A stretch of 64,000 bases of DNA, from the NCBI RefSeq assembly GCF_023715405.1, contig NZ_JAMBOC010000001.1, positions 930,001-994,000 of the forward strand, read 5' to 3'. The position numbers and the translations under genes are program-made. Positions 53,571 to 63,384 of this stretch are shown here, one piece after another. This stretch comes from Solibacillus isronensis. Its GTDB lineage: Bacteria; Bacillota; Bacilli; Bacillales_A; Planococcaceae. Below the pieces are notes generated by a model. It searched no databases, was not told the origin of the DNA, and saw only the letters and a list, made by a program, of their open reading frames with translations. How positions within the stretch are numbered: the first letter of the stretch is position 1; each line of letters opens with the position of its first letter.

Positions 53571-54707
53571 TTAAGGTTTTAAAACAACTTTTATACAGTC
53601 ATCTTGCTTTGTATCGAATATTTCATAGCCATGTTTTGCTTTTTCAAGTGGGAGGACATGTGTAATAATATCACCTGCATTCACCTTACCATCAGCGATT
53701 AAGTTATAGACATGAGGCATGAGATGCACGACAGGGGCTTGTCCGGTGCGTATTGCTACATTGCGTTGGAAGATGTCACCGAGTGGGAAAGCGTTGTACC
53801 GGCCACCATAAACACCGGTAATTTGGATTGTTCCTCCTTTGCGTACTGCTTGACTGGCGGTCACAATCGCTCCCATAGCACCACTTTGCAGTTTTATACC
53901 ACTTGCCAGAAACTCTAATGGCGTCATTTTTCCGCTCATCCCGACACAATCAATGACAACGTCCGCGCCGCCCTTTGTAATCTCTTTTAAATATTCACCA
54001 CAATTTTCATGGTCTTCAAAATTAACGATTTCGACCTTGTTTGTCTTCTTTGCGTGTTTAAGACGATATCTTATATAGTCAACTGCGATTACTCTTTCTG
54101 CACCTTTTAACCAAGTAAATTTTTGCGCCAATAGCCCAACAGGTCCGCAACCAAGAATAACAACCGTATCTCCTTTTTTCACACCGGCATTTTCTACACT
54201 CCAAAAAGCAGTAGAGGCAGCATCGGCAAGGAGAACGAGACTTTCATCAGGAACTTCAGATTTCTCCGGAATTTTAAAAGGGAGGAAATTGCCATAGGGA
54301 ACACGCATATACTCTGCCTGTCCTCCAGGAAAACCGCCTGTTGTATCTGAATAGCCGAAGTAGGCGCCCATTTCACCATTGTCATTTGCATTATCACATT
54401 GACTTTCCAGCTCGTGATTACAATACCAGCATTGACCACAGGCTATATTAAAAGGAATGACAACCCGGTCACCTTTTTTAACCTTCGTCACATCTTTGCC
54501 GACTTCTTCTACAATTCCCATTGGTTCATGCCCAACGACATAATCTTGGCCTATATTTGGTATCATTCCATGCATCAGATGCAAGTCAGATCCGCAAATA
54601 GCTGTTGTTGTTAGACGGATTATAATATCATCGGCTTTTTTAATTTTAGGGTCTTTTACTTCCTTGACCTCAACATTTTTTATACCTTGAAAAGTAACAG
54701 CTTTCAT
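53571..54707 (-). CDS. adhB: Zinc-dependent alcohol dehydrogenase (AdhB-like)
   Basis: This medium-chain dehydrogenase of 378 residues has catalytic zinc ligands in AICGSDLHLMHG and GHEPMG, the structural zinc cluster CGQCWYCNHELESQC, and the NAD-binding ILGCGPVGLLAQ. It is of the glutathione-independent formaldehyde dehydrogenase-like type. The two CotF/YraG-like genes upstream on the same strand recall the yraG-yraF-adhB cluster of Bacillus subtilis, which suggests expression during sporulation. It ends at a hairpin terminator. Confidence 0.9.
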   Translation of the reverse strand: MKAVTFQGIKNVEVKEVKDPKIKKADDIIIRLTTTAICGSDLHLMHGMIPNIGQDYVVGHEPMGIVEEVGKDVTKVKKGDRVVIPFNIACGQCWYCNHELESQCDNANDNGEMGAYFGYSDTTGGFPGGQAEYMRVPYGNFLPFKIPEKSEVPDESLVLLADAASTAFWSVENAGVKKGDTVVILGCGPVGLLAQKFTWLKGAERVIAVDYIRYRLKHAKKTNKVEIVNFEDHENCGEYLKEITKGGADVVIDCVGMSGKMTPLEFLASGIKLQSGAMGAIVTASQAVRKGGTIQITGVYGGRYNAFPLGDIFQRNVAIRTGQAPVVHLMPHVYNLIADGKVNAGDIITHVLPLEKAKHGYEIFDTKQDDCIKVVLKP

Positions 54708-54728
54708 TAAAAAATCCCTCGTTTCCGT

Positions 54729-55091
54729 TTACTTTTTTGGTGGGGTAGGGAACATTCCTTTGCGGTTCATGCTCTTAGGAAATAAATCCAACTGTGCAAT
54801 ACTTATCGCATTTTCAGCAGATTTAATATCCAACTCTTTTTGACCTTCTAGATGATAAGGCTTCAGCCATTCTTTTTTCATCATAAGCTCAGAAATCTCA
54901 AAATATAGATCAATCATCACATTGAGTTGCGTTCTCATGATTTTTTGCAGTGCTGGGGAAGCTGTTTCGGTTAAGGCGATTGAAAGATTTCGAATTCCCG
55001 TCTTTGTTGTAAGCAAAAACTCAAGCGCAACTCCCGAATCCGTTAGTTCAGGCATTCCGATTGAATTGATTGGATCTAAATAGTCTTCCAT
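54729..55091 (-). CDS. CotF-like spore coat protein (YraF-like)
   Basis: This 120-residue helical protein matches the coat F domain: VALEFLLTTKTGIRNLSIAL, ASPALQKIMRTQLNVMIDLY and FEISELMMKKEWLKPY. It lies between the YraG-like gene and adhB on one strand with gaps of 12 and 21 bases, so they form an operon. It is probably a spore coat component or a forespore-expressed relative. The position and length fit YraF. Confidence 0.85.
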   Translation of the reverse strand: MEDYLDPINSIGMPELTDSGVALEFLLTTKTGIRNLSIALTETASPALQKIMRTQLNVMIDLYFEISELMMKKEWLKPYHLEGQKELDIKSAENAISIAQLDLFPKSMNRKGMFPTPPKK

Positions 55092-55103
55092 AAATTTGAC
55101 CTC

Positions 55104-55313
55104 CTAATATACCAGTTCCGATTTAGAGTAGAGCTTAACCATTGCGGCAAGTGCTGGGGTAGATAATTTCACATTTTTATCTAATAAAGCCCTTAAATCA
55201 TCATCAAAGACAACACCTTGACTTAACTTCGATTTAAGTAAACTAGTTGTCATAAAGTTTATAACTTCATGAAATTCCATTGTTTCATGAAGAGCTAATT
55301 TTTTCTCTAACAC
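55104..55313 (-). CDS. Small coat-associated protein (YraG/YraD-like)
   Basis: This 69-residue protein, MLEKKLALHETMEFHEVINF onward, contains a short helical pair and VVFDDDLRALLDKNVKLS. It resembles the YraG/YraD small spore coat family. The start is GTG 55313, ten bases after GGAGG. It is the first gene of the coat-adhB operon. I found no clear sporulation sigma-factor promoter by eye. Confidence 0.8.
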   Translation of the reverse strand: MLEKKLALHETMEFHEVINFMTTSLLKSKLSQGVVFDDDLRALLDKNVKLSTPALAAMVKLYSKSELVY

Positions 55314-55437
55314 GTTAAACGCACCTCCAGATTTTTCTTTAAAAAGTTTACCCTGGAGTAAATCTCTTTATACAAATTTGCCTTTAAATCAAGGATAATG
55401 CAATTTATTCTATTGTCGAATAACATCGATACTTCAT

Positions 55438-55453
55438 TCAAATATTCATTTGA
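55438..55453. promoter_or_regulatory. CadC-type operator candidate 1
   Basis: TCAAAT (55438-55443) and ATTTGA (55448-55453) form an inverted repeat around ATTC, resembling the plasmid cad operator. It overlaps a TTGACT -35-like box at 55450-55455. Confidence 0.6.
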
Positions 55454-55476
55454 CTATTTAGATGAAGAAGCATAAC

Positions 55477-55504
55477 CTAATATATACAATCAAACGTATA
55501 TTAG
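55477..55504. promoter_or_regulatory. CadC-type operator candidate 2
   Basis: CTAATATA (55477-55484) and TATATTAG (55497-55504) form an inverted repeat immediately upstream of the cadC ribosome binding site. Confidence 0.5.
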
Positions 55505-55522
55505 AATATAGAGGTGAATACT

Positions 55523-55891
55523 TTGCAGAAAGCAAATGATGTGTGTGAAATCACGTGTATAAATGAGGACAATGTCGTCTGGATTCAAAAGAAATTATCT
55601 ATGGAAAACCCAATAGAAGTAGCCAAAATTTTCAAAGCCTTATCAGATGATACAAGAATTAAAATTGCTTATGCATTGTCACAAAATGAACTGTGTGTTT
55701 GTGACGTTGCCAATATTGTAGGAGCATCTACAGCTACAGCTTCACATCATTTAAGACTGCTTAAAAATCTCGGAATAGCTAAATACCGTAAAGAAGGGAA
55801 ATTAGTTTATTATTCATTGGATGACGATCATGTAAAACAACTCATTGAAATAGCATTTGCCCATCAAAAGGCAGGTGTTCAAGTTGAATAA
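55523..55891 (+). CDS. cadC: CadC-family metal-responsive repressor
   Basis: This ArsR/SmtB-family winged-helix repressor of 122 residues likely senses Cd, Zn or Pb. Metal thiolates are available at Cys near residue 7 and CEITC in the N-terminal arm, and at ELCVCDVA in helix 4. The recognition helix is [15 protein letters not shown]. The start is taken as TTG 55523, because GAGGTGA at 55511-55517 precedes it. The GTG at 55514 lies inside that site. The resulting [10 protein letters not shown] matches CadC N-termini. cadA overlaps its stop codon. Confidence 0.93.
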   Translation: MQKANDVCEITCINEDNVVWIQKKLSMENPIEVAKIFKALSDDTRIKIAYALSQNELCVCDVANIVGASTATASHHLRLLKNLGIAKYRKEGKLVYYSLDDDHVKQLIEIAFAHQKAGVQVE

Positions 55892-58055
55892 TTCAACGGA
55901 TTCATTAATGGATAAAAAGGTATTTAGAGTTGAGGGTTTTTCCTGTGCAAACTGTGCAGGGAAGTTTGAGCGCAATGTAAAAGAACTAACTGGGGTTCAG
56001 GAAGCAAAGGTGAATTTTGGCGCTTCGAAAATTAGCGTGTATGGGGATGCGACAATCGAGGAATTAGAAAAAGCAGGTGCTTTTGAGAATCTGAAAGTGA
56101 TTCCTGATAAGCCTGTTCGCGAAGAAGGCAATTATACGAATGGAAATAATCGACTTACAGAGGTAAAAGTACCTTTTTATAAAAAGCACAGTACTTTAAT
56201 GTATGCCGGGTTATTTATTGTCTTTGGCTATCTTTCACAGTTTATAAACGGGGAAGATAATCTCATCACTTCGTTATTGTTTATCACATCAATTGTTATT
56301 GGCGGATACTCTCTTTTTAAAGTCGGTTTCCAAAACTTGCGTCGTCTAGATTTTGATATGAAAACTTTAATGACAGTTGCTGTAATTGGTGCAGCGTTCA
56401 TCGGTGAATGGGCAGAAGCATCGATTGTTGTGATTCTCTTTGCGATCAGCGAAGCACTTGAGCGCTATTCAATGGATAAAGCAAGACAATCAATTCGCTC
56501 ATTAATGGATATCGCTCCAAAAGAGGCCCTCGTTAGAAGAAATGGTCAAGAATTAATGCTTCATGTAGAAGAAACCACAGTCGGGGACATCATGATTGTA
56601 AAACCTGGTCAAAAAATTGCGATGGATGGTGTTGTCGTAAACGGTTATTCTTCTGTAAACCAGGCCGCTATTACGGGTGAATCAGTTCCTGTCGGTAAAT
56701 CAGTAGATGATGAAGTATTTGCAGGTACATTAAATGAAGAAGGTTTACTTGAAGTTAAAATAACAAAATTAGTCGAAGATACAACCATTTCAAAAATTAT
56801 TGAATTAGTTGAGGAAGCACAAGCTGAACGAGCACCTTCACAGGCATTCGTAGATAAATTTGCAAAGTATTATACACCCATTATTATGCTGATCGCAGGT
56901 TTAGTTGCAGTAGTGCCACCTCTTTTCTTTGATGGTAGTTGGGAAATTTGGGTTTATCAAGGATTATCCGTTTTAGTAGTTGGTTGTCCATGTGCACTCG
57001 TCATTTCTACACCTATTTCTATTGTTTCGGCAATCGGAAATGCAGCTAATAAGGGGGTCCTTATTAAAGGTGGCGTTTATTTAGAAGAAATGGGCGCTTT
57101 AAAAGCAATCGCATTTGATAAGACAGGGACTTTAACAAAAGGTATTCCCGTTGTTACAGATTATAAAATGACTGAAAATAATATAAATGAAGAAGATTTA
57201 CTTGCAGTGATTGCGGCGCTTGAAAATCGTTCCCAACACCCCCTTGCATCGGCAATTGTTAAAAAAGCAGAAAATGATTCAATTTCTTTTACGGGTGTTG
57301 TAGTAGAAGACTTTACTTCAATTACAGGGAAAGGCGTTAAGGGTACAATTAAGGGAATAACTTATTATATTGGTAGTCCCCAACTATTTAAGGAGATGGA
57401 CTCGATAAATTTCAGTCACAATCTAGAACAGGATGTAACCGAATTTCAAAATCAAGGTAAAACTGTGATGGTAATTGGAACTGAAAAATTAATACTTGCA
57501 ATTATTGCTGTTGCTGATGAAGTCCGTGAATCAAGCAAAGAGGTAATTAATAAATTGCATCAACTTGGCGTTCAAAAAACAATCATGCTTACGGGTGATA
57601 ATAAAGGAACTGCTAGGGCAATAGGTGACTATGTTGGGGTATCAGAAATACAAGCCGACTTAATGCCTGAAGATAAATTGAGTTTTATAAAAAAATTAAG
57701 AGCTGAGTATGGCAATGTAGCGATGGTAGGCGACGGTGTAAACGATGCACCTGCGTTAGCAGCTTCTACAGTAGGTATTGCGATGGGTGGTGCTGGTACC
57801 GATACAGCATTAGAAACTGCTGATGTTGCCTTAATGGGCGATGATTTAAAAAAACTCCCATTCACTGTAAAGTTAAGCCGAAAAGCATTAAATGTTATTA
57901 AGGTTAACATTGCTTTTGCGGTAGGTATTAAATTCCTTGCACTACTTTTAGTAATACCCGGCTGGTTAACATTGTGGATTGCCATACTTTCAGATATGGG
58001 AGCCACACTTTTGGTATCGCTAAATAGTTTACGGCTTATAAGAGTAAAAGAATAA
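55884..58055 (+). CDS. cadA: Cd2+/Zn2+/Pb2+ exporting P-type ATPase CadA
   Basis: This metal-exporting P1B-type ATPase has 723 residues. One HMA domain carries CANC at Cys21-Cys24. Transmembrane segments follow. The metal-conducting CPC is at Cys368-Pro369-Cys370, and the phosphorylated Asp412 lies in [15 protein letters not shown] appears near the C-terminus. TTG 55884 overlaps the cadC stop by eight bases and follows AAAGGCAGG. ATG 55908 is an alternative with a poor binding site. A 14-bp hairpin terminator ends the operon. It should be induced by cadmium or zinc through CadC. Confidence 0.95.
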   Translation: MNNSTDSLMDKKVFRVEGFSCANCAGKFERNVKELTGVQEAKVNFGASKISVYGDATIEELEKAGAFENLKVIPDKPVREEGNYTNGNNRLTEVKVPFYKKHSTLMYAGLFIVFGYLSQFINGEDNLITSLLFITSIVIGGYSLFKVGFQNLRRLDFDMKTLMTVAVIGAAFIGEWAEASIVVILFAISEALERYSMDKARQSIRSLMDIAPKEALVRRNGQELMLHVEETTVGDIMIVKPGQKIAMDGVVVNGYSSVNQAAITGESVPVGKSVDDEVFAGTLNEEGLLEVKITKLVEDTTISKIIELVEEAQAERAPSQAFVDKFAKYYTPIIMLIAGLVAVVPPLFFDGSWEIWVYQGLSVLVVGCPCALVISTPISIVSAIGNAANKGVLIKGGVYLEEMGALKAIAFDKTGTLTKGIPVVTDYKMTENNINEEDLLAVIAALENRSQHPLASAIVKKAENDSISFTGVVVEDFTSITGKGVKGTIKGITYYIGSPQLFKEMDSINFSHNLEQDVTEFQNQGKTVMVIGTEKLILAIIAVADEVRESSKEVINKLHQLGVQKTIMLTGDNKGTARAIGDYVGVSEIQADLMPEDKLSFIKKLRAEYGNVAMVGDGVNDAPALAASTVGIAMGGAGTDTALETADVALMGDDLKKLPFTVKLSRKALNVIKVNIAFAVGIKFLALLLVIPGWLTLWIAILSDMGATLLVSLNSLRLIRVKE

Positions 58056-58095
58056 TGAAAAGGGCTTCCGGAATATGGAAGCCCTTTTCATTTTT
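58056..58095 (+). terminator. Intrinsic terminator of cadCA
   Basis: TGAAAAGGGCTTCC (58056-58069) pairs perfectly with GGAAGCCCTTTTCA (58077-58090), followed by five T. Confidence 0.95.
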
Positions 58096-58214
58096 AATCA
58101 ACCTTTTTCTAAAGTGAGTCTTTTTTATCTAAAAAAAGGATTTGCGAACTGAACTGTTTTCTCATTTCTTTGATGCAATAGTAAATAATAGGGTTGCAAA
58201 AATAATGGTCATAA

Positions 58215-58282
58215 CATAATATAAGCATATCATTATATAGTGATTTATTTTTTAATCATAATATAAGCATATTATTATATAG
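58215..58282. promoter_or_regulatory. Duplicated ArsR operator
   Basis: Two 26-base copies differing at one position lie at 58215-58240 and 58257-58282, a 42-base period. Each begins CATAATATAAGCATAT and ends ATTATATAG, and contains the dyad ATATAA..TTATAT. They stand directly before arsR, the second copy ending 4 bases before the GGAGGG. Confidence 0.8.
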
Positions 58283-58297
58283 CTATGGAGGGATATG

Positions 58298-58612
58298 ATG
58301 GAGCTCGATTTAATGGAAAAGCAGTTGAAGGCTGTTGCGGACGCCAATCGTTTACGCATTTTAGCCTGTCTGAAAAAAGGGGAAGTATGCGTATGTGATT
58401 TTACGGACGTCCTTAAAATTTCACAGCCTGCTGTGAGTCAGCATTTACGAAAGCTAAAGGAAGCTGGCATTATTACAGAACGTAAAGTCGGGACGTGGAA
58501 GCATTACCGTATTCATGAAAATCAAACTTCGTTAATGCAAAATATACTTGCTTCAATTAATGAGGATTCGACATGTGGATGTAAAATTAACAGCGACTGT
58601 GTGGAGGGCTAA
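58298..58612 (+). CDS. arsR: ArsR arsenic-responsive repressor
   Basis: This ArsR-family winged-helix repressor of 104 residues has its As(III)-binding cysteines in GEVCVCDFTD and its recognition helix in SQPAVSQHLRKLKEAG. The C-terminal tail STCGCKINSDC adds more cysteines that could bind metalloid. ATG 58298 is preferred to ATG 58295 because GGAGGG at 58287-58292 fits it slightly better. arsB starts three bases after its stop codon. Two near-identical operator copies upstream support autoregulation. Confidence 0.95.
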   Translation: MELDLMEKQLKAVADANRLRILACLKKGEVCVCDFTDVLKISQPAVSQHLRKLKEAGIITERKVGTWKHYRIHENQTSLMQNILASINEDSTCGCKINSDCVEG

Positions 58613-58615
58613 AAT

Positions 58616-59911
58616 ATGAATATGTTTGTTATTTCGGCACTCATTTTTATCATTACCCTGATTTTTGTCATCTGGCAGCCAAAAGGACTGAATATTGGCT
58701 GGTCGGCAATGGCCGGAGCAATCGTTGCATTACTTGTTGGTGTGGTCGATTTTAACGATGTCGGGACAGTAATAGATATTACATGGAATGCCACATTATC
58801 GTTTATTGCAATTATTTTAATTTCACTTGTATTAGATGAGATTGGTCTGTTCGAGTGGGCTGCATTACATATGGCGCGGGCAGCAAAAGGCAATGGTGTA
58901 AAAATGTTTGTGTTTGTCAGTTTGCTTGGAGCGGTTGTGGCTGCATTATTTGCGAACGACGGAGCGGCACTAATTTTAACGCCAATAGTGTTAGCGATGG
59001 TGCGAAATTTACAATTTAGCGAAAAAATGATTTTCCCGTTTATTATGGCGAGTGGCTTTATTGCAGACACAACGAGCTTACCGTTTGTAGTGAGTAACTT
59101 AGTCAACATCGTATCAGCAGACTTCTTTGATATTGGGTTTGTGGAGTATGCTTCACGTATGATTATTCCGAACTTGTTCTCGCTTGCGGCAACGATTGTT
59201 GTACTGCTGATTTACTTTAACAAATCGATTCCACGTGAATACAATGAATCGATGTTAAAGGAACCACGCCTTGCGATTAAAGATATGAAAATGTTCAAGT
59301 TATCTTGGTTTGTACTTGCAATTTTAGTAGTTGGCTATTTCTCAAGTGAATTTATTGGTGTACCGGTTTCGCTCGTAGCAGGCGTTATCGCGATTTTCTT
59401 CTTAGTCATGGCAAGACAAAGTGCTGTCGTGGATACAAAAGCCGTTGTGAAAGGGGCACCTTGGAATATCGTATTCTTCTCAATCGGGATGTACGTTGTT
59501 GTATACGGACTAGGCAATGCAGGATTAACCCCTATGTTAGCTAGTGTAATTGAATGGACAGCAGAGCAAGGTTTGTTTGCAGCTACAGTTGGAATGGGCT
59601 TTATCGCGGCATTTCTATCATCTGTCATGAACAATATGCCAACTGTGATGGTCAATGCTTTAGCGATTGCAGAAACGACGACGGATAGTACGTTACGTGA
59701 AGCATTAATTTACGCTAATGTTATCGGCTCAGACTTAGGTCCAAAGATTACACCAATCGGGTCACTTGCGACACTGGTTTGGTTATATGTATTGTCTCAA
59801 AAGGGTGTGAAAATCTCTTGGGGTACGTACTTTAAAACAGGGATTGTGTTAACGGTGCCGATCTTAATTTTTACATTAATCGGACTTTATATTACATTAC
59901 GAATCTTTTAA
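58616..59911 (+). CDS. arsB: Arsenite efflux permease ArsB
   Basis: ArsB exports arsenite or antimonite across the membrane. It is 431 residues with about twelve transmembrane segments, including [32 protein letters not shown] and [16 protein letters not shown], typical ArsB/NhaD-superfamily segments with the conserved NDG and NNMP motifs. GGAGGG overlaps the end of arsR and sets its ATG. It shares the arsR promoter and is followed by arsC 13 bases later. Confidence 0.95.
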   Translation: MNMFVISALIFIITLIFVIWQPKGLNIGWSAMAGAIVALLVGVVDFNDVGTVIDITWNATLSFIAIILISLVLDEIGLFEWAALHMARAAKGNGVKMFVFVSLLGAVVAALFANDGAALILTPIVLAMVRNLQFSEKMIFPFIMASGFIADTTSLPFVVSNLVNIVSADFFDIGFVEYASRMIIPNLFSLAATIVVLLIYFNKSIPREYNESMLKEPRLAIKDMKMFKLSWFVLAILVVGYFSSEFIGVPVSLVAGVIAIFFLVMARQSAVVDTKAVVKGAPWNIVFFSIGMYVVVYGLGNAGLTPMLASVIEWTAEQGLFAATVGMGFIAAFLSSVMNNMPTVMVNALAIAETTTDSTLREALIYANVIGSDLGPKITPIGSLATLVWLYVLSQKGVKISWGTYFKTGIVLTVPILIFTLIGLYITLRIF

Positions 59912-59924
59912 AGGAGTTTATAAT

Positions 59925-60350
59925 ATGACAAAAAACACACTATATTTCTTATGTACAGGAAATTCATGCCGTTCACAAATGGCGGACGGATGGGCACAAA
60001 AGCTATTACCGGAAGATTGGAAAGTGTATTCAGCTGGAATTGAAACGCATGGTGTCAATCCCAATGCGATTAAGGCAATGAATGAAGTAGGAATCGATAT
60101 TTCTCACCATACGTCGAATTTAATTAATCAAGATATTTTAAACAAAGCAACATTAGTCGTAACACTTTGCGGAGATGCGGCGGATAAGTGTCCAATGACT
60201 CCTCCAGGTGTGCGCCGTGAGCATTGGGGATTTGAAGATCCCGCTAAAGCTACGGGTACAGAGGAAGAAAAATGGGCAGTGTTCCAGCAAGTACGGGATG
60301 CGATCGGTGCTCGTATACAGCAGTTTGTAAACGAAGAGTTAAAAAAATAA
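59925..60350 (+). CDS. arsC: Thioredoxin-coupled arsenate reductase ArsC
   Basis: This enzyme reduces arsenate to arsenite, which ArsB exports. The 141-residue protein has the low-molecular-weight phosphatase loop CTGNSCRS with Cys10 and Cys15, and the thiol relay Cys82 and Cys89 in [10 protein letters not shown]. It is therefore the thioredoxin-dependent type. AAGGAG precedes the ATG by suitable spacing. No Acr3, arsD or arsA gene follows. It is the last gene of the arsRBC operon. Confidence 0.97.
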   Translation: MTKNTLYFLCTGNSCRSQMADGWAQKLLPEDWKVYSAGIETHGVNPNAIKAMNEVGIDISHHTSNLINQDILNKATLVVTLCGDAADKCPMTPPGVRREHWGFEDPAKATGTEEEKWAVFQQVRDAIGARIQQFVNEELKK

Positions 60351-61025
60351 GTATACAGATGTGTCGCCGAGAGGTAAGTGGAATCTTTGAACAGGCGATA
60401 ATATTCAAGCTGTACTATCTTAGTTATTGACAAGTGTTATTTAATCTAACTAGGAGAGGCAATAATGATGACCAAATCAGTAACAAAAAAATCCGTTTAA
60501 ACCTAATTCTTTACAGAAGAAGATGCTAAAGTAATGGTTTCATCCTGTCATCTAATATATATATTGAAAATTCAAGATCAAACTTAAAGCAGCTAAGATT
60601 TCATTTTAATCTCAGCTCCTTTAATAGTTGAATGATATTTTGTATATGAAAGTTTTATTGATTTTGATTTTCAGTTGATTATATTGTTGATTTAGTTAGT
60701 TGACTGTCCAACTACCATCACCATTTAATGTTTGCCCTAGTACAAATGAAGATTGCTCTTACATAAGCCATAATGCTGCTTCAGCCTGAGTGGTTCCTTC
60801 GCAATGTTTGATTGCAACATTAGTTAAAGATTTGACCACCAGCGCAGTTAATCGTTGAGCCGTTTAACATTTTGCTGTTGTTCATTGCGAACAGCATTGC
60901 ATCTGGGTGGTTTTTAATAAAGTTTGATAAGAATCTTTAATTAAGTTACAAACGGGGGAATGGCAACTTATTTGGTTTAACCAATTTTTAATTTGCATTA
61001 ATAAATTTTATGCTTTATTATAAAA
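60351..61025. other. Decayed region downstream of arsC
   Basis: About 670 bases hold no intact gene. Fragments include a plus-strand frame from ATG 60464 behind AGGAGAGG that is stopped within 13 codons and then resumes as FFTEEDAKVMVSSC, a hairpin AGCT..AGATT/AATCT..AGCT near 60590-60620, and a minus-strand remnant at 60696-60935. A promoter TTGCAT (60993-60998) and TATTAT (61016-61021), 17 bases apart, serves the tetR gene. A palindrome TTGGTTTAACCAA lies at 60972-60984. Confidence 0.6.
60696..60935 (-). pseudogene. Minus-strand coding remnant
   Basis: The minus strand reads FIKNHPDAMLFAMNNSKMLN and INCAGGQIFN, then changes frame to HCEGTTQAEAALWLM, stops, and continues VLGQTLNGDGSWTVN to a stop at 60696. 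The pieces look like protein, but frameshifts and stops break them. The family is not recognised. Confidence 0.35.
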
Positions 61026-61040
61026 TTAACCACTGGTCAA
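61026..61040. promoter_or_regulatory. TetR operator copy 1
   Basis: TTAACCACTGGTCAA, with the core palindrome ACCACTGGT, lies 4 bases after the -10 box of the tetR promoter and is repeated exactly at 61640-61654. Confidence 0.8.
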
Positions 61041-61055
61041 ATAGAGGTGTAATTT

Positions 61056-61619
61056 ATGGGACGAAAGAAAGTTGAGAATGGATTAACAAAGGATATGATT
61101 GTTGAGGAGGCAGACCGACAGTTTCTTCAAATTGATTTTCAAAAAGTGTCGATGCGTTCTATTGCAAGTGCTTTAGGATTTAGTCACGGCTCTATTTACT
61201 ACCACTTTCAAAATAAAACAGATTTATTTAATGCGGTTATTGAAAAGTATTTCACAATATTAAACAACTTATTAGATAGTGCCTTAAAATTTGATTGCCT
61301 TGAAGGTACTAAATATGTATTAACTAACTATATTCAATTTGGCTTAGACAATCAAAGCCAGTATGATTTTATGTTTGTTAAACACGATGGTTTAAATGAT
61401 CCCTTACAACAAATCGCTCCAAGAGAAAGCTTAAAAAAGTTCAATCATACTTTACAATGCCTACATAAGCATACATTAGATGAAAATAACATCCACTCGA
61501 CATTTATAGCGCTTCACGGCTTTGTCCTTTATTATAAAGGACGCGTTGAAAATTTCGAACAAGCGCAAGAAGAAGCACAATCCTATACCGATTTTTTACT
61601 AAAAACTCTAGTTCGCTAG
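61056..61619 (+). CDS. TetR/AcrR-family repressor
   Basis: This DNA-binding repressor of 187 residues has an N-terminal helix-turn-helix (VSMRSIASALGFSHGSIYYH) and a helical ligand-binding domain. It should repress itself and the downstream MFS gene, since the same 15-base operator precedes both. The ligand is unknown. AGAGGTG precedes the ATG. Its coding end overlaps a hairpin terminator, which would limit read-through into the transporter gene. Confidence 0.93.
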   Translation: MGRKKVENGLTKDMIVEEADRQFLQIDFQKVSMRSIASALGFSHGSIYYHFQNKTDLFNAVIEKYFTILNNLLDSALKFDCLEGTKYVLTNYIQFGLDNQSQYDFMFVKHDGLNDPLQQIAPRESLKKFNHTLQCLHKHTLDENNIHSTFIALHGFVLYYKGRVENFEQAQEEAQSYTDFLLKTLVR

Positions 61620-61631
61620 AGTTTTCTTTTC
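61602..61631 (+). terminator. Terminator overlapping the tetR stop codon
   Basis: AAAACTCTAG (61602-61611) pairs perfectly with CTAGAGTTTT (61616-61625) around a TTCG tetraloop, with a T-rich tail. Confidence 0.85.
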
Positions 61632-61639
61632 ACTCTTTA

Positions 61640-61654
61640 TTAACCACTGGTCAA
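61640..61654. promoter_or_regulatory. TetR operator copy 2
   Basis: TTAACCACTGGTCAA is an exact copy of the site before tetR and lies 21 bases before the MFS start codon. Confidence 0.8.
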
Positions 61655-61675
61655 TTAAAATGGATGAGGTGAAAC

Positions 61676-62875
61676 ATGTTTAACAATAAAAAATTCCTCT
61701 TACTATTTTCTGCTCACTTTTTTAGTGCGTTTGGAGATGCAATATTATTTGTTATTTTACTGAGTATGCTGCAGACATTGGGAGGGACTGGTGTCGATAC
61801 TTCGCTATATTTTCTATTTTCGGCACTTCCTGTTTTATTATTTGGTTTACACATCGGGGCATTTGTTGAAGCAAAACCATTACAAAAAATAATGGTTTCT
61901 TCCGACGCTATTCGAATAGTCCTACTGTTGCTCTTTTATTACATCAGTTATTTTCAAAACAAATCGGTTCTTATAATTTATGTACTGATTTTTTTAATCA
62001 CACTCGTGAATGCTTTTTTCACTACTTCAAGTGCCAGCTTAATTCCACATATTATAGATAGTCAGTCAATCCCTAAAGCTAATGGCCTTTTTCGTATCAT
62101 TAATATGACAGGTAAACTGATTGCTTATTCCTTTGCAGCTCTGTTATTTAAATTCGGTTTTACTATATATGAGAGTTTACTCGTCGTGACTATTTTTTAT
62201 TTTGCTTCTCTTCTAACTGTTTTCTTTATTCAACCTGCTTATCAAAATAACATTTATATATCAGAAAAAGCTCCCTTAGTGAATTCAATTAAAGAAGGTC
62301 TTCTTTATATTAAAAAGGATCGAATCATTTTCAGGCTGTTTATTATATTTTTTTTAGGTTGGATGGTTGGCTCTGCAATTGATATTTACTTAATTAGTTA
62401 TTTAAAAGTGATATATGGTAAAGGAGCCGAATACTTTTTCTTATTTACAACCCCGACAATACTCGGAATTGTAATAGGTTCATTAATTAGTCCATTTCTA
62501 TACAACAATTTAAATAAAAAATATGGGTTCTTAATATCATTATTTGCTTTTAGTTTTGCTATTTTATGTTTTGCACTGAAATTGCCATTGCCTTTGTTAC
62601 AGTTTTTATTAATAGTTGGCGGGGTTTCTCAAGGTATATTAAATATTTTCGTTGTGAGTTATCTTCAAACCAATGTACAGGGTACACACCTTGCGCGTGT
62701 ATTTAGTGTTTATCATATTATTAGTGTTGGGGGAGGCATACCAGGTTACTTGCTATTTGGCTACCTAATAGACTTAATCGGTATCATTAGCTTAGGATTT
62801 ATATTATCCGCCTATCTACTAATTATCGGTATAGCTTGTCTTCTCATACTTCCCTCAATGGAAACAACTAAATAG
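61676..62875 (+). CDS. MFS transporter regulated by the adjacent TetR
   Basis: This major facilitator protein of 399 residues has about twelve transmembrane segments, consistent with the drug:H+ antiporter-3 type. The first helix region reads FSAHFFSAFGDAILFVILLS, and GLFRIINMTGKLIAYSF and ARVFSVYHIISVGGGIPGYL also fit. It is probably an efflux pump for a compound sensed by the upstream TetR protein. GATGAGGTGAAAC precedes the ATG. The substrate is unknown. Confidence 0.9.
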   Translation: MFNNKKFLLLFSAHFFSAFGDAILFVILLSMLQTLGGTGVDTSLYFLFSALPVLLFGLHIGAFVEAKPLQKIMVSSDAIRIVLLLLFYYISYFQNKSVLIIYVLIFLITLVNAFFTTSSASLIPHIIDSQSIPKANGLFRIINMTGKLIAYSFAALLFKFGFTIYESLLVVTIFYFASLLTVFFIQPAYQNNIYISEKAPLVNSIKEGLLYIKKDRIIFRLFIIFFLGWMVGSAIDIYLISYLKVIYGKGAEYFFLFTTPTILGIVIGSLISPFLYNNLNKKYGFLISLFAFSFAILCFALKLPLPLLQFLLIVGGVSQGILNIFVVSYLQTNVQGTHLARVFSVYHIISVGGGIPGYLLFGYLIDLIGIISLGFILSAYLLIIGIACLLILPSMETTK

Positions 62876-63384
62876 GTTTTTACTTATATCGTAATCGGGC
62901 GCTTTCCTTGGATACGGAATGGAACCTTTTCAGTTAAAGGGCCACTTAAGCTAACGGGGAAGGTTATTAAAGCAGAAAGGGGAATAACGATTGAAATAGT
63001 TAATGGTTGTGTCTTTTAGTTTTGACTGTGGATATGAAAAATTTAAGATTGATTTGAAACATAAGCCGCCTACACGCTAACGACTGTATTTAAGAACTCA
63101 ATGTTATTGGGAAGTTATATGTTGATTATATACATTTGCTTAGGTGTAGTAACTTACTTTGTTATTAAAAAGAAACTTTCAAAAGGAACCGGAATTTAAA
63201 TGGATGCTTAGAGCAACAAATATTTCTAAATGTGACCAAACATCGCTTTGGGAACTTGTTTTAAATGCATAATTTTTACGTTATAATTAAAATAAATATT
63301 TCATCTTCCTGCCAAAAATGGATAATTACAGTTCGTTTTTGTTCTTATATTTAAATGTTAGCTAGTGGTGTATCGGAGTGAATT
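62876..63384. other. Intergenic region between two MFS genes
   Basis: About 500 bases with no supported gene. It contains GGGCGCTTTCCTTGG near 62896, an isolated reading remnant (NGTFSVKGPLKLTGKVIKAE) that stops at about 63020, and a 26-codon frame at 63119-63199 (MLIIYICLGVVTYFVIKKKL) after GGGAAG that could be a small membrane peptide. It looks like decayed accessory DNA. Confidence 0.5.

Noticed and set aside
53452..53574. A 39-codon frame beginning TTG after GGGGAGAAGG
   Set aside because: The binding site is tempting, but the frame runs through the adhB operon terminator and the peptide has no feature of a real protein.
58215..58282. CRISPR-like direct repeats
   Set aside because: Only two copies, AT-rich with an internal dyad, directly at the arsR promoter, so they are operators.
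63119..63199. A 26-codon membrane-peptide frame
   Set aside because: It has a weak GGGAAG site but sits in decayed DNA with no promoter or terminator, so it is mentioned only in the region note.
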